Source: an uncultured Muribaculaceae bacterium (lineage in GTDB: Bacteria > Bacteroidota > Bacteroidia > Bacteroidales > Muribaculaceae). Taken from it: a stretch of DNA of 59,931 nucleotides. The DNA lies in NCBI GenBank assembly GCA_910585755.1, contig CAJUFH010000013.1, positions 1-59,931 on the forward strand. The letters are read 5' to 3'. The notes beneath the pieces are model-generated. The model ran no database searches, was not told the origin of the DNA, and saw only the letters and a program-made list of their open reading frames with translations. Numbering within the stretch: the first letter of the stretch is position 1; every line of letters starts with the position of its first letter. Below are positions 51,650 to 59,900 of this stretch, piece after piece. A program made the position numbers and the translations under genes.

Positions 51650-54166
51650 TTATTCAAGTTCCAGCGACGCGAGGATGAACGGGCCTACACCTTTCGCGTC
51701 GTTGTCGCGGACAGGTTCGGAAATGTAATACTCAAACGAACCGTTGCGGCGCTCCGATTTCCCGCCGCCAAGTCCGGCCACCGCGCAGCACTTCGTCAGC
51801 GAGATAGTTCCGTCGGGATTCGTAGTCACAAAGTTGTCAACGATTCCCTTGTAAGCCTTTAGGCCCGCGTCGCGGTAGTACGGCTCGAGAAGCCCGAGAC
51901 GCGTCGCGCGGAGAAGGTTGTAGCAGAACATCGCGGAAGCCGTTGCTTCAAGGTAGTTACCCTCCCGGTCGGGAGAGTCGAGCACCTGGTACCACAGCCC
52001 GGTCGGCACGTCCTGGTACTTCAGCAGACCGTCAGCCACGGAATGAAGGAGTTTCACAAGTTCAGGGCGCTGCTTATGGTCCTGCGGCATCTGTTCGAGC
52101 ACGTCTACCAGCGCCCAGAAGAACCAGCCTTCGGCGCGCCCCCAGGCATGGGCCGACTGACCGCTCTTTTTATCCGCCCAGAACATATTTTTCGATTCGT
52201 CCCAGGCGTGGCGGTAAAGCCCCGTCGCGGGATCGTAAGTGTGCTTGGCAACGGTAAGGAACTGCTTCGCTATATCGTCGTAAGCCTTCTTCTGCTCCTT
52301 CCCGGAAAGATACCCGTTGGCGTATTCAAGATAAAACGGAGTTCCCATGAAAAGGCCGTCGAGCCACATCTGGCTCGGATAAATCCGCTTGTGCCAGAAA
52401 CCGCCCTCCTTCGTGCGCGGCTGCTTCCCGAACTGGGCGAAAAGCTGGTCCGCTGCTTTCTTGTATCTTTCTTCCCCCGTCTGACGGTATGCCTCGAGAA
52501 GGAGGGTACCGTTCTTGATGTCGTCGAGCTTGAAATCCTCCGGCTTGAAACGGCGGATTGTTCCGTCGGCCATAACGCAGGAGTCCATGTAAGAGAGCGC
52601 GTAAGCGTTTATCGAATCAACCTTGTATCGCTTCGCCACATCGAAGAAAGCGTCAAGCTCCGTACCTACCGAATATGACCAGTTCAGGCGTTTGGAATGG
52701 TCAACCTGCCAGCTCAGCGGGTTACGACGCATTTCCGAAAGAGTCATCTTCATCGATAGCGGAAGGTTCTCAATCGTCGGCTGGCCGTTTATGAACAGGT
52801 TTTCGAGGCGCACGTCAGCCGTTTTGCCGTTAATCGAATTAGCGCCGGTAGCCACGCCGTCGAAACGGCAGTTTTTCACCTCTATGTTATAGACATTGCA
52901 TATGTCCTCGAACGCGTCGATTTTGACGCCGTATTTGCTCTTCTTGCAATTGACGTTCTCCAGGAACACGTTGCGCACAGTCGGGGCGAAGTCGCGGCGG
53001 CATGCCTCCTTTGACTCGTAGACCAGGTTGATTTTAAGCACGGCCTCGCGGCACTGGCCGACCTCGACGTTGCGGACAAACACATTCTCGATAATGCCGC
53101 CGCGGCAGGAGTTGGTCTTTATGCGTATCACGCGGTCCAGGTCGGGTGAGTCCATAACGCAGTTCTCGACGAACAGGTTGCGGTAGCCGCCGGAAATCTC
53201 GCTCCCGATCACTACTCCGCCGTGGCCGTTTTTCATCCGACAGTTTCTGACGATGATATTCTGCGAGGAGATATTCCAGGTACGGCCGTCGCGGTTACGC
53301 CCGCTCTTGATCGCGATGCAGTCATCCCCCGTATCGAAGTAGCAGTTCTCAATCAGCACGTTGTTGCAGGATTCCGGGTCGCATCCGTCGCCGTTGGGCC
53401 CGTCATTCTGGATATGCACGCCGCGCACCGTCAGATTATCGCACAGCAGGGGGTGGATTACCCAGAACGGCGAACGGAGCAGCGTCACGTCCTCGATAAG
53501 CACGTTCTTGCACTTAACCGGATTTACGAGCTGGGGTCTCATACCGTACCCGTCCCCCATCTTGCGCTGGTCGACGGGAACACCGGCCTCGTTCCATTCC
53601 ATCAGTTTCGGGCGCCCGATGCGCTGGGAGATGATGCCTTCCTCCCATCCGAACTTCTTCGCGCCGCACATGCGCCACCAGTTCTCGTTGCGGGCCCCGC
53701 CGTCAATCGTTCCCTTGCCGGAGATGGCGATATTCTCCTCCCCGTAGGCATAAATCATCGGCTGGTAGTTCCAGCAGTCCATCCCCTCCCAGCGGGTGAG
53801 CACGAGCGGATATTCCTTCAGGTCGTCGGTAAAGAGAAGCGTCGCGCCCTCATCGAGATGCAGGTCAACGTTGCTTTTAAGGGTTATCGGGCCCGTCAGC
53901 CAGGTGCCGGCGGGGATGACAACCCGGCCTCCACCTTCCGACGAGCAGCGCTCAATCACGCTGTTAATCAGCTTTGTGTATAAAAATCCCTCTTTTTTGG
54001 ACGGCTTGCCGTAGTCAAACAGCTTGTACTCCTTGTCTCGGAATTCAGGCGCCTTGACAGCCTTTTCCACCTGCGGATAGATGGTCGTCCAGGCTGTCGC
54101 CGGATCCTGCGCGGCCGCGGCCAACGCCATAATAAAGGCAGACGCGGCCAGTAAGAATTTACGCAT
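51650..54166 (-). CDS. GH28-GH105 fusion pectin-degrading enzyme
   Basis: 838-residue secreted enzyme with signal peptide (about 1-19). Residues 45-470 form a GH28 beta-helix: NGDGCDPES, GDDCIAIKSG, GHGGVVIGSE and RIKT supply the usual Asp, Asp-Asp, His and Arg-Lys parts. Residues 490-838 form a GH105 (alpha/alpha)6 barrel: PSQMWLDGLFMGTPFY with catalytic Asp, AHAWGRAEGWFFWALVDVL, and LEATASAMFCY. GH28 cuts galacturonan or rhamnogalacturonan chains; GH105 removes unsaturated galacturonyl residues left by lyases. The fusion suggests ordered attack on rhamnogalacturonan oligomers. It is divergent from the rhamnose operon, which can use the product. Outside a SusC/D locus. Confidence 0.88.
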   Translation of the reverse strand: MRKFLLAASAFIMALAAAAQDPATAWTTIYPQVEKAVKAPEFRDKEYKLFDYGKPSKKEGFLYTKLINSVIERCSSEGGGRVVIPAGTWLTGPITLKSNVDLHLDEGATLLFTDDLKEYPLVLTRWEGMDCWNYQPMIYAYGEENIAISGKGTIDGGARNENWWRMCGAKKFGWEEGIISQRIGRPKLMEWNEAGVPVDQRKMGDGYGMRPQLVNPVKCKNVLIEDVTLLRSPFWVIHPLLCDNLTVRGVHIQNDGPNGDGCDPESCNNVLIENCYFDTGDDCIAIKSGRNRDGRTWNISSQNIIVRNCRMKNGHGGVVIGSEISGGYRNLFVENCVMDSPDLDRVIRIKTNSCRGGIIENVFVRNVEVGQCREAVLKINLVYESKEACRRDFAPTVRNVFLENVNCKKSKYGVKIDAFEDICNVYNIEVKNCRFDGVATGANSINGKTADVRLENLFINGQPTIENLPLSMKMTLSEMRRNPLSWQVDHSKRLNWSYSVGTELDAFFDVAKRYKVDSINAYALSYMDSCVMADGTIRRFKPEDFKLDDIKNGTLLLEAYRQTGEERYKKAADQLFAQFGKQPRTKEGGFWHKRIYPSQMWLDGLFMGTPFYLEYANGYLSGKEQKKAYDDIAKQFLTVAKHTYDPATGLYRHAWDESKNMFWADKKSGQSAHAWGRAEGWFFWALVDVLEQMPQDHKQRPELVKLLHSVADGLLKYQDVPTGLWYQVLDSPDREGNYLEATASAMFCYNLLRATRLGLLEPYYRDAGLKAYKGIVDNFVTTNPDGTISLTKCCAVAGLGGGKSERRNGSFEYYISEPVRDNDAKGVGPFILASLELE

Positions 54167-54221
54167 GGTCAGATCAGGTTTCAGATTAGGTTAGTTGAAC
54201 TATATAGATTCGGTCTCGCCG

Positions 54222-54229
54222 CGAATATA
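54222..54229 (-). promoter_or_regulatory. Possible -7 box of the GH28-GH105 gene
   Basis: Minus strand TATATTCG (one mismatch). An ATTG lies 18 bases upstream, slightly short. The predicted leader is about 50 bases. Confidence 0.4.
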
Positions 54230-54280
54230 CGAAAAAGATAGCGAAAACAATGCCACCGGCACACCCCGGAGTTTGAAAAG

Positions 54281-54312
54281 TTTGCTTTTGCCGATAATAA
54301 TGCCTAATTTTG
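54281..54312 (+). promoter_or_regulatory. Promoter of the rhamnose operon
   Basis: Exact TTTG at 54281-54284, 20-base spacer, exact TAATTTTG at 54305-54312. Start near 54319, 34 bases before rhaB. No operator for a known regulator was recognised, and no regulator gene is adjacent. Confidence 0.75.
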
Positions 54313-54352
54313 CATCACAACATGACACGAAACACTGAGTAACATCTGATCC

Positions 54353-55834
54353 ATGACTTATCCTGCTTACTTTGTCGCCTTTGACCTGGGCGCGACAAGC
54401 GGCCGCACTATTCTTGCGGCGCTCCATAACGACGGGAAACTTACCACCGAGGAAATCAACCGCTTCCCCAACGCCATAATCAACGTCAACGGCTCGTCAC
54501 ACTGGAATATCTACTCTCTTTTCGAGCATATCAAGGACGGCTTGCGCCTGGTAGCACGCCGGGGGATACGCCCCGTATCCGTCGCGGTCGACACCTGGGG
54601 CGTCGACATCGCCTGCGTGGCCGCCGACGGCTCGCTCCTCGGACTCCCTGTCGCTTACCGCGACAAGCGTTTCCGCGACGAGAACACCGCCGGTTTCTTC
54701 GCCAACGCGATGGATGCCGACAAGCTCTACTCCATCACGGGCATACAGGTAATCAACTTCAACACTGTTTTCCAGCTTAACGCGCTGAAGGAAACCTCGG
54801 CGATGAAACACGCCGAGAAAATCGGCTTTGTGCCGGACATCATATCCTACCTGCTGACCGGCAAGCTCGTAACGGAATACACCATTGCGTCGACCGGAGC
54901 TATCGTCAACGCCCGTACACGCCAGCTCGCGCCTGAAATCATAGAGGCTGCCGGGGCTGACCCCGCGAAATTCGGCCCGCTGGTGGCTCCTGGAACGGAA
55001 ATCGGCATCCTCCGTCCTGAAATCTGCGAACAGACCGGAATCGATCCGGTCCCGGTAATCGCTGTCGGAGGACACGACACGGCCTCCGCTGTCGCCGCGA
55101 TTCCCGCCAAGGGGAGCGACTGGGCGTACCTCAGCAGCGGAACCTGGTCGCTGATGGGCATCGAAAGCGCCGAGCCTGTCGTTACAGAAAAATCTGCCGC
55201 CTATAACATAACGAACGAAGGTGGCGTCGAAGGCACAATCCGTGTGTTGAAGAACATCACCGGCATGTGGATTCTCGAGGAGTGTCTGAAGAGCTGGAAA
55301 CGCCAGGGAACAGAATATACCTACCCCGAGCTCGTGGCTATGGCCGCCGCTTCCGAGCCGTTCAAATGCTTTATCGACCCCGACGACCCCGGTTTCGTAG
55401 CGCCGGCCGACATGCCGACGGCCATCATCGAGTTCTGCATGGCAACGGGACAGCCCGCGCCCGAAGGGCACGCCGAGATGGTAAGGTGCATTTTCGAGAG
55501 CCTCGCGCTGAAATACCGGGCCGTCCTCGGCCTCTTCCGGGAAGTCTCGGGACAGCCGGTCGACAAGCTGCACGTCATCGGCGGCGGCTCGCGCAACGCC
55601 CTGCTGAACCAGTTCACCGCTTCGGCCATCAATCTGCCCGTAATAGCCGGACCGGTAGAATGTACCGCCCTGGGCAACATCCTGATGCAGGCCCGCGCCG
55701 CTGGTTATGTCGATTCCCTCGACGCTCTCCGCGAAATCGTCGCGAAGAATGTCGAGACAACCCGCTTCGAGCCTGTCGACCCGCAGTTGTGGGACGAACC
55801 GGCCAACCGATTCAACAACCTCAGAAAGAAATAA
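54353..55834 (+). CDS. rhaB: Rhamnulokinase
   Basis: Phosphorylates L-rhamnulose at C1. The 493-residue FGGY-family kinase starts with the phosphate loop VAFDLGATSGRTILA (residues 7-21), has AVDTWGVDIACV (about 77-88), GGHDTASAV (about 240) and HVIGGGSRNALLNQFTA (about 405-421) as the second nucleotide part. Order and length fit RhaB. First of four coupled genes, with rhaI 37 bases on. Confidence 0.94.
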   Translation: MTYPAYFVAFDLGATSGRTILAALHNDGKLTTEEINRFPNAIINVNGSSHWNIYSLFEHIKDGLRLVARRGIRPVSVAVDTWGVDIACVAADGSLLGLPVAYRDKRFRDENTAGFFANAMDADKLYSITGIQVINFNTVFQLNALKETSAMKHAEKIGFVPDIISYLLTGKLVTEYTIASTGAIVNARTRQLAPEIIEAAGADPAKFGPLVAPGTEIGILRPEICEQTGIDPVPVIAVGGHDTASAVAAIPAKGSDWAYLSSGTWSLMGIESAEPVVTEKSAAYNITNEGGVEGTIRVLKNITGMWILEECLKSWKRQGTEYTYPELVAMAAASEPFKCFIDPDDPGFVAPADMPTAIIEFCMATGQPAPEGHAEMVRCIFESLALKYRAVLGLFREVSGQPVDKLHVIGGGSRNALLNQFTASAINLPVIAGPVECTALGNILMQARAAGYVDSLDALREIVAKNVETTRFEPVDPQLWDEPANRFNNLRKK

Positions 55835-55871
55835 TCCCGAACAGTTTCTTAACTATCTATTCACATTACCC

Positions 55872-57125
55872 ATGACAAAAGAATCAATCACAAAGGCTTA
55901 CGAGATTGCCAAAGAGCGCTATGCCGCCATCGGCGTCGACACCGACAAAGTGCTCAAACAGATGCAGGACTTCCACCTGAGCATGCACTGCTGGCAGGCC
56001 GACGACGTCGCCGGTTTTGAAAACCGCGGCGGTTCCCTTACCGGCGGCATCCAGGTTAACGGCAACTATCCCGGTAAAGCCCGCAATATCGACGAGCTGC
56101 GCGCCGACGTGCTCTACGCTATGAGCCTCATCCCCGGCAAGCATCGCCTCAACCTCCACGAAATCTACGGCGACTTCGGCGACAAGTTCGTCGACCGCGA
56201 CCAGTGCTCCGTAGAGCATTTCCAGAGCTGGATCGACTGGGGCCTGGCCAACGGCATCAAGCTCGACTTCAACTCTACCTCCTTCTCCCACCCCAAGAGC
56301 GGCGACCTCAGCCTCTCCAACCCCGACAAGGGAATCCGCGACTTCTGGATCGAGCACTCGAAACGCTGCCGCGCCATCTCCCAGGCTATCGGCGAGGCCC
56401 AGCAGGACCCCTGTATCATGAACACCTGGGTACACGACGGCTCGAAGGACATAACCGTCAACCGGCTTATGTACCGCGAACTCCTCAAGGACTCCCTCGA
56501 CCAGATTTTCGAGCACAAGTATGACTGGATGAAGGACTGCGTAGAATCCAAAGTGTTCGGTATCGGCCTCGAGAGCTATACTGTCGGCTCCAACGACTTC
56601 TACACATCCTACGCCGCCAAGAACAACATGATGATTACCCTTGACACCGGCCACTTCCACCCAACTGAAAGCGTCGCCGACAAGGTTTCCGCCATGCTCC
56701 TGTTCGTTCCCGAACTGATGCTCCACGTCAGCCGCCCGATCCGCTGGGACTCCGACCATGTGACAATCATGGACGACCCCACCATGGACCTCTTCAGCGA
56801 AATCGTCCGCGCCGGCGCCCTCAACCGCGTGCACTACGGCCTCGACTACTTCGACGGCACCCTCAACCGCATCGGCGCTTACGTTATCGGCTCCCGCGCC
56901 GCCCAGAAGTGCATGCTCCGCGCGCTGCTCGAACCGACCGAGACTCTCCGCAAGTACGAGCTTGACGACAAGAAGTTCCAGCGCCTCGCCCTCCTCGAGG
57001 AGTGCAAGAACCTCCCCTGGAATGCCGTCTACGACATGTTCTGCCAGATGAACAACGTTCCCGTCGGAGAATCCTTCATCCCCGAAGTAGAGAAATACGA
57101 GCGTGAGGTAACCTCCAAGCGCTAA
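55872..57125 (+). CDS. rhaI: L-rhamnose isomerase
   Basis: Converts L-rhamnose to L-rhamnulose, the first step of the pathway. The 417-residue protein shows LSMHCWQADDVAGFE (about 36-50), NLHEIYGDFGD, WIDWGLANGIKLDFN, and metal-site residues in LDTGHFHPTESVADK and PIRWDSDHVTIMDD. These fit the RhaA family (417-420 residues). The frame is open 55 codons upstream as a shadow of rhaB; the ATG at 55872 gives the family N-terminus (MTKESITKAYEIAKERY). Also called rhaA. Confidence 0.95.
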   Translation: MTKESITKAYEIAKERYAAIGVDTDKVLKQMQDFHLSMHCWQADDVAGFENRGGSLTGGIQVNGNYPGKARNIDELRADVLYAMSLIPGKHRLNLHEIYGDFGDKFVDRDQCSVEHFQSWIDWGLANGIKLDFNSTSFSHPKSGDLSLSNPDKGIRDFWIEHSKRCRAISQAIGEAQQDPCIMNTWVHDGSKDITVNRLMYRELLKDSLDQIFEHKYDWMKDCVESKVFGIGLESYTVGSNDFYTSYAAKNNMMITLDTGHFHPTESVADKVSAMLLFVPELMLHVSRPIRWDSDHVTIMDDPTMDLFSEIVRAGALNRVHYGLDYFDGTLNRIGAYVIGSRAAQKCMLRALLEPTETLRKYELDDKKFQRLALLEECKNLPWNAVYDMFCQMNNVPVGESFIPEVEKYEREVTSKR

Positions 57126-57153
57126 TCCCCCCTGTTGATCTCCGAAAGCACTG

Positions 57154-58188
57154 ATGGAAATCCTCATTGGTCTTCTGATTATAGCCGTCGGCGCGTTCTG
57201 CCAGTCGAGTTGCTACGTTCCCATCAACAAAATCAAAGATTGGAGCTGGGAATCCTACTGGATTGTGCAGGGCGTGTTCGCCTGGCTTCTGTTCCCCCTG
57301 CTCGGCGCGTTTCTCGCGGTTCCGGCAGGTCACTCCCTCGGAGAGCTGTTCGCGGCAAGCGACCCCTTCAACGTATGGATGACAATCCTGTTCGGCGCTC
57401 TGTGGGGTGTCGGCGGCCTCACCTTCGGCCTGTCGATGCGCTATCTCGGAGTTGCCCTCGGCCAGTCCATCGCCCTCGGCACCTGCGCCGGGCTGGGCAC
57501 CATCATGGGGCCCGTGCTGCTCAACATCTTCTTCCCGGAACTTGACGCGCTCTCGTCGCTGACAGCCTCAGTGATACTCGGCGTAGTAGTGACCCTTATA
57601 GGTATCGCGATTATCGGCATCGCCGGGTCGATGAAATCCGCGTCGCTCTCCGAAGAGGAAAAGCGTGCCGCCGTAAAGGACTTCAATTTCCCCAAGGGGC
57701 TCGCAATTGCCCTCCTGGCCGGCTTCATGAGCGGATGTTTCAATGTCGGACTCACCTTCGGGGCCGACATCAACTTCGGCTCGCTGACCCCCGCGATGTA
57801 CCAGACTCTTCCGGCGACACTCCTCGTGACGCTCGGCGGATTCGTCACCAACGCGGTCTACTGTTTCTACCAGAACAGCAAGAACCATACCTGGAGCGAC
57901 TACCGCAAAGGTGCCGTCTGGGGCAACAACCTCCTGTTCTGCGCCCTCGCAGGAGCATTGTGGTACAGCCAGTTCTTCGGACTGAGCCTCGGCAAAGGAT
58001 TCCTGACCTCATCCCCGACGCTGATGACCCTCTCGTTCTGCATCCTCATGGCGCTCAACGTGGTGTTCTCCAACGTATGGGGTATTATCCTCAAGGAATG
58101 GAAGGGATGTTCCCGCAAGACGATTGCCGTACTGATTACCGGCATCGTCGTGCTCGTCATCTCCTGCTTCCTCCCCCAACTTGTTTAA
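57154..58188 (+). CDS. rhaT: L-rhamnose-proton symporter RhaT
   Basis: Inner membrane sugar importer of 344 residues with ten predicted helices. The start (LIIAVGAFCQSSCYVPINKIKDWSWESYW, in parts: GAFCQSSCYVP and WSWESYW) and GLTFGLSMRYLGVALGQSIA fit the RhaT branch of the drug/metabolite transporter superfamily. It lies between rhaI and rhaD, 28 and 26 bases away. It would bring in rhamnose released by periplasmic pectin enzymes. Confidence 0.92.
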   Translation: MEILIGLLIIAVGAFCQSSCYVPINKIKDWSWESYWIVQGVFAWLLFPLLGAFLAVPAGHSLGELFAASDPFNVWMTILFGALWGVGGLTFGLSMRYLGVALGQSIALGTCAGLGTIMGPVLLNIFFPELDALSSLTASVILGVVVTLIGIAIIGIAGSMKSASLSEEEKRAAVKDFNFPKGLAIALLAGFMSGCFNVGLTFGADINFGSLTPAMYQTLPATLLVTLGGFVTNAVYCFYQNSKNHTWSDYRKGAVWGNNLLFCALAGALWYSQFFGLSLGKGFLTSSPTLMTLSFCILMALNVVFSNVWGIILKEWKGCSRKTIAVLITGIVVLVISCFLPQLV

Positions 58189-58214
58189 TATACCAATCAT
58201 TAAGATATTAAGAT

Positions 58215-59024
58215 ATGTCTATTCTTGATAACCGCCCCGGTCTCGCCAAACAGGTTGGCGACGTTGCCGAAGTTGCCGGATATCTCTGGCAGAAGGGGTG
58301 GGCCGAACGTAACGGCGGCAACATCACGGTGAACATCACAGAGCATGTTGACGACGCGATCCGCGCCCTTCCAGCGATCGGCCCAAAGACCCCCATCGGC
58401 CTCACCCTCCCCAACCTCAAGGGGTGCTACTTCTACTGCAAGGGTACGAACCGCCGCATGCGCGACCTCGCCCGTTGGCCGATGCAGAACGGCTCCGTAA
58501 TCCGCATCTGCGACGACTGCGCCCACTACGAAATCATCGCCGACGACGTAGTGAAGCCCACTTCCGAACTCCCCTCCCACCTGGCAGTCCACAACTACCT
58601 TATCGGTAAGGGCTCTACCTATAAGGCATCGGTTCACACCCATCCAATCGAACTCGTGGCGATGAGCCATAACCCCGAGTTCCTGAAAAAGGACGTGCTC
58701 TCCAACATCCTCTGGAGCATGATTCCCGAAACCAAGGCGTTCTGCCCCCGCGGACTCGGCATCGTGCCTTATATGCTCCCCTCGTCAAACGAACTCGCCG
58801 ACGCCACAATCAAGGCGATTGACGACGACTATGACGTTGTGATGTGGGAAAAGCACGGCGTGTTCTCCGTTGCCGACGACGTGCTCGAAGCCTTCGACAT
58901 GATCGACGTGCTGACGAAGAGCGCCACCATCTACATGGATGCCCGCGCCATGGGCTTCATACCCGACGGCATGACCGACGCGCAGATGAAGGAAATGACC
59001 GCCGCCTTCAACCTCCCCAAGTAA
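58215..59024 (+). CDS. rhaD: Rhamnulose-1-phosphate aldolase
   Basis: Splits rhamnulose 1-phosphate into dihydroxyacetone phosphate and L-lactaldehyde. The 269-residue class II aldolase has WAERNGGNITVNITE, the zinc-binding HTHPIELVAMSH (about 141-152) and WEKHGVFSV (about 212-220) that carries a further His. Length fits RhaD. It is the last gene of rhaB-rhaI-rhaT-rhaD. No terminator follows; instead the GGGA-repeat array starts 29 bases after the stop and may serve as the 3' hairpin. Confidence 0.94.
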   Translation: MSILDNRPGLAKQVGDVAEVAGYLWQKGWAERNGGNITVNITEHVDDAIRALPAIGPKTPIGLTLPNLKGCYFYCKGTNRRMRDLARWPMQNGSVIRICDDCAHYEIIADDVVKPTSELPSHLAVHNYLIGKGSTYKASVHTHPIELVAMSHNPEFLKKDVLSNILWSMIPETKAFCPRGLGIVPYMLPSSNELADATIKAIDDDYDVVMWEKHGVFSVADDVLEAFDMIDVLTKSATIYMDARAMGFIPDGMTDAQMKEMTAAFNLPK

Positions 59025-59053
59025 CCCAAGGGAAAGCTGAAAGACTGAGAATT

Positions 59054-59117
59054 ATGGGAGGGATGGGAAAGATGGGATTATTGGGAGCTATGGGAAGGAT
59101 GGGAGCTATTGGAATAT
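59054..59117 (+). repeat. Array 1: seven units of ATGGGANNN
   Basis: TGGGA begins at 59055, 59064, 59073, 59082, 59091 and 59100, with a last variant TTGGA at 59109, exactly every 9 bases. Three bases in each unit vary. The array is the reverse complement in type of the next two arrays and can pair with array 2 to form a long imperfect hairpin. Confidence 0.9.
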
Positions 59118-59124
59118 TATCCTT

Positions 59125-59214
59125 TCCCATCCCTTCCATTCCTCCGATCTCTCCCATCCCTCCCAGTCCTCCCACAACTCCCATCTCTCCCACTTATCCC
59201 ATTCTTCCCATTTC
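59125..59214 (+). repeat. Array 2: ten units of TCCCATNNN
   Basis: Units begin at 59125 and follow every 9 bases to 59206 with no slip. Two units are variants (TTCCA, TCCGA). The array ends 18 bases before the ATG of the four-helix-bundle gene and would therefore make up its leader RNA. Confidence 0.9.
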
Positions 59215-59231
59215 TTAAATTTGACCGCCCT

Positions 59232-59900
59232 ATGACTCCCGACCAATTTCTGCGACCCAAGGGCAATTATCGCAACCTGATAGTTTACAAGAAGGCCGAG
59301 TGTCTTTACGACATCACATTTCATTTCGTCAAAACCTATCTGAGCTATAGCGACAGAACGAATGACCAGATGATTCAGGCAGCAAGATCGGGAAAGCAGA
59401 ACATCATTGAAGGTTCCTCTGCCTCGGTAACATCCCGAGAAACAGAGATAAAGCTATTCAATGTGGCTAAATCGAGCTTTGAGGAATTACTCGCTGATTA
59501 CGAAGATTATCTCCGTGTTCGAGGCAAAAAGTTATGGGATGAAGAAAAGACACAAAAAGTACGACAGTTTTGCAGAACTCACAATGATTCAGCACTCTAT
59601 CGGAAAATCGCTCCACAACGGGATGATTCTACATTAGCGAACCTCTGCATAACGATGATACATCAGGAAATCACGCTCCTTATCAAACTTATGAGCCGGG
59701 CTAAAAGAGATTTCCTGCAAAATGGCGGCATCCGCGAAGAGATGTCCCGCGCCCGCCGCTCCTACCGCTCCAACCCCCTCCCTCCTCCACCACCCATTAC
59801 TCCCACAACTCCCATCCCTCCCATCTCTCCCATTAATCCCACCCCTCCCACACCTCCCACCCCTCCCAATGAAGAACAAGATATACCGCTCAAAGATTGA
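59232..59900 (+). CDS. Four-helix-bundle protein with repeat-encoded tail
   Basis: 222 residues. Residues 12-110 fit the four-helix-bundle family (S23/Avd-like): YKKAECLYDITFHFVK, QAARSGKQNIIEGSSA, ETEIKLFNVAKSSFEELLADYEDYL, in parts. Residues 110-180 add further helices (a suffix domain known in Bacteroidetes members). Residues 184-212 are a Pro/Thr/Ile tract coded by the third repeat array, and the last ten residues come from DNA that overlaps the start of the next gene in another frame. The frame is open 41 codons upstream through array 2, but the ATG at 59232 gives the family N-terminus. Such proteins bind nucleic acids in known cases; role here unknown. Confidence 0.75.
   Translation: MTPDQFLRPKGNYRNLIVYKKAECLYDITFHFVKTYLSYSDRTNDQMIQAARSGKQNIIEGSSASVTSRETEIKLFNVAKSSFEELLADYEDYLRVRGKKLWDEEKTQKVRQFCRTHNDSALYRKIAPQRDDSTLANLCITMIHQEITLLIKLMSRAKRDFLQNGGIREEMSRARRSYRSNPLPPPPPITPTTPIPPISPINPTPPTPPTPPNEEQDIPLKD
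59792..59872 (+). repeat. Array 3: nine units of TCCCANNNN
   Basis: Units at 59792 (variant ACCCA), then 59801, 59810, 59819, 59828, 59837, 59846, 59855 and 59864. The array lies inside the 3' end of the four-helix-bundle frame and codes for a PxxP-type tail. Its last unit, TCCCAATGA, contains the start codon of the next gene. Confidence 0.9.

Larger units (their letters stand above)
59054..59872. mobile_element. Candidate repeat-bounded four-helix-bundle element
   Basis: Three arrays of a 9-base unit enclose one gene: a minus-sense array (59054-59117), a plus-sense array right after it (59125-59214) and a second plus-sense array (59792-59872) that runs into the start codon of the next gene. 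The first two can fold on each other. The enclosed gene encodes a four-helix-bundle protein of the same superfamily as proteins in 23S rRNA intervening sequences and as Avd of diversity-generating retroelements. No transposase or reverse transcriptase is present. I infer a small mobile or self-spreading unit; the exact ends are unknown. Confidence 0.5.

Noticed and set aside
59054..59214. CRISPR-like array
   Set aside because: The unit is 9 bases with no spacers of CRISPR size, and no cas genes are nearby.
58844..59218. 124-residue frame overlapping the end of rhaD and arrays 1 and 2
   Set aside because: Shadow of rhaD joined to MGx and PxP repeats; no start signal. The arrays are better read as non-coding repeats.
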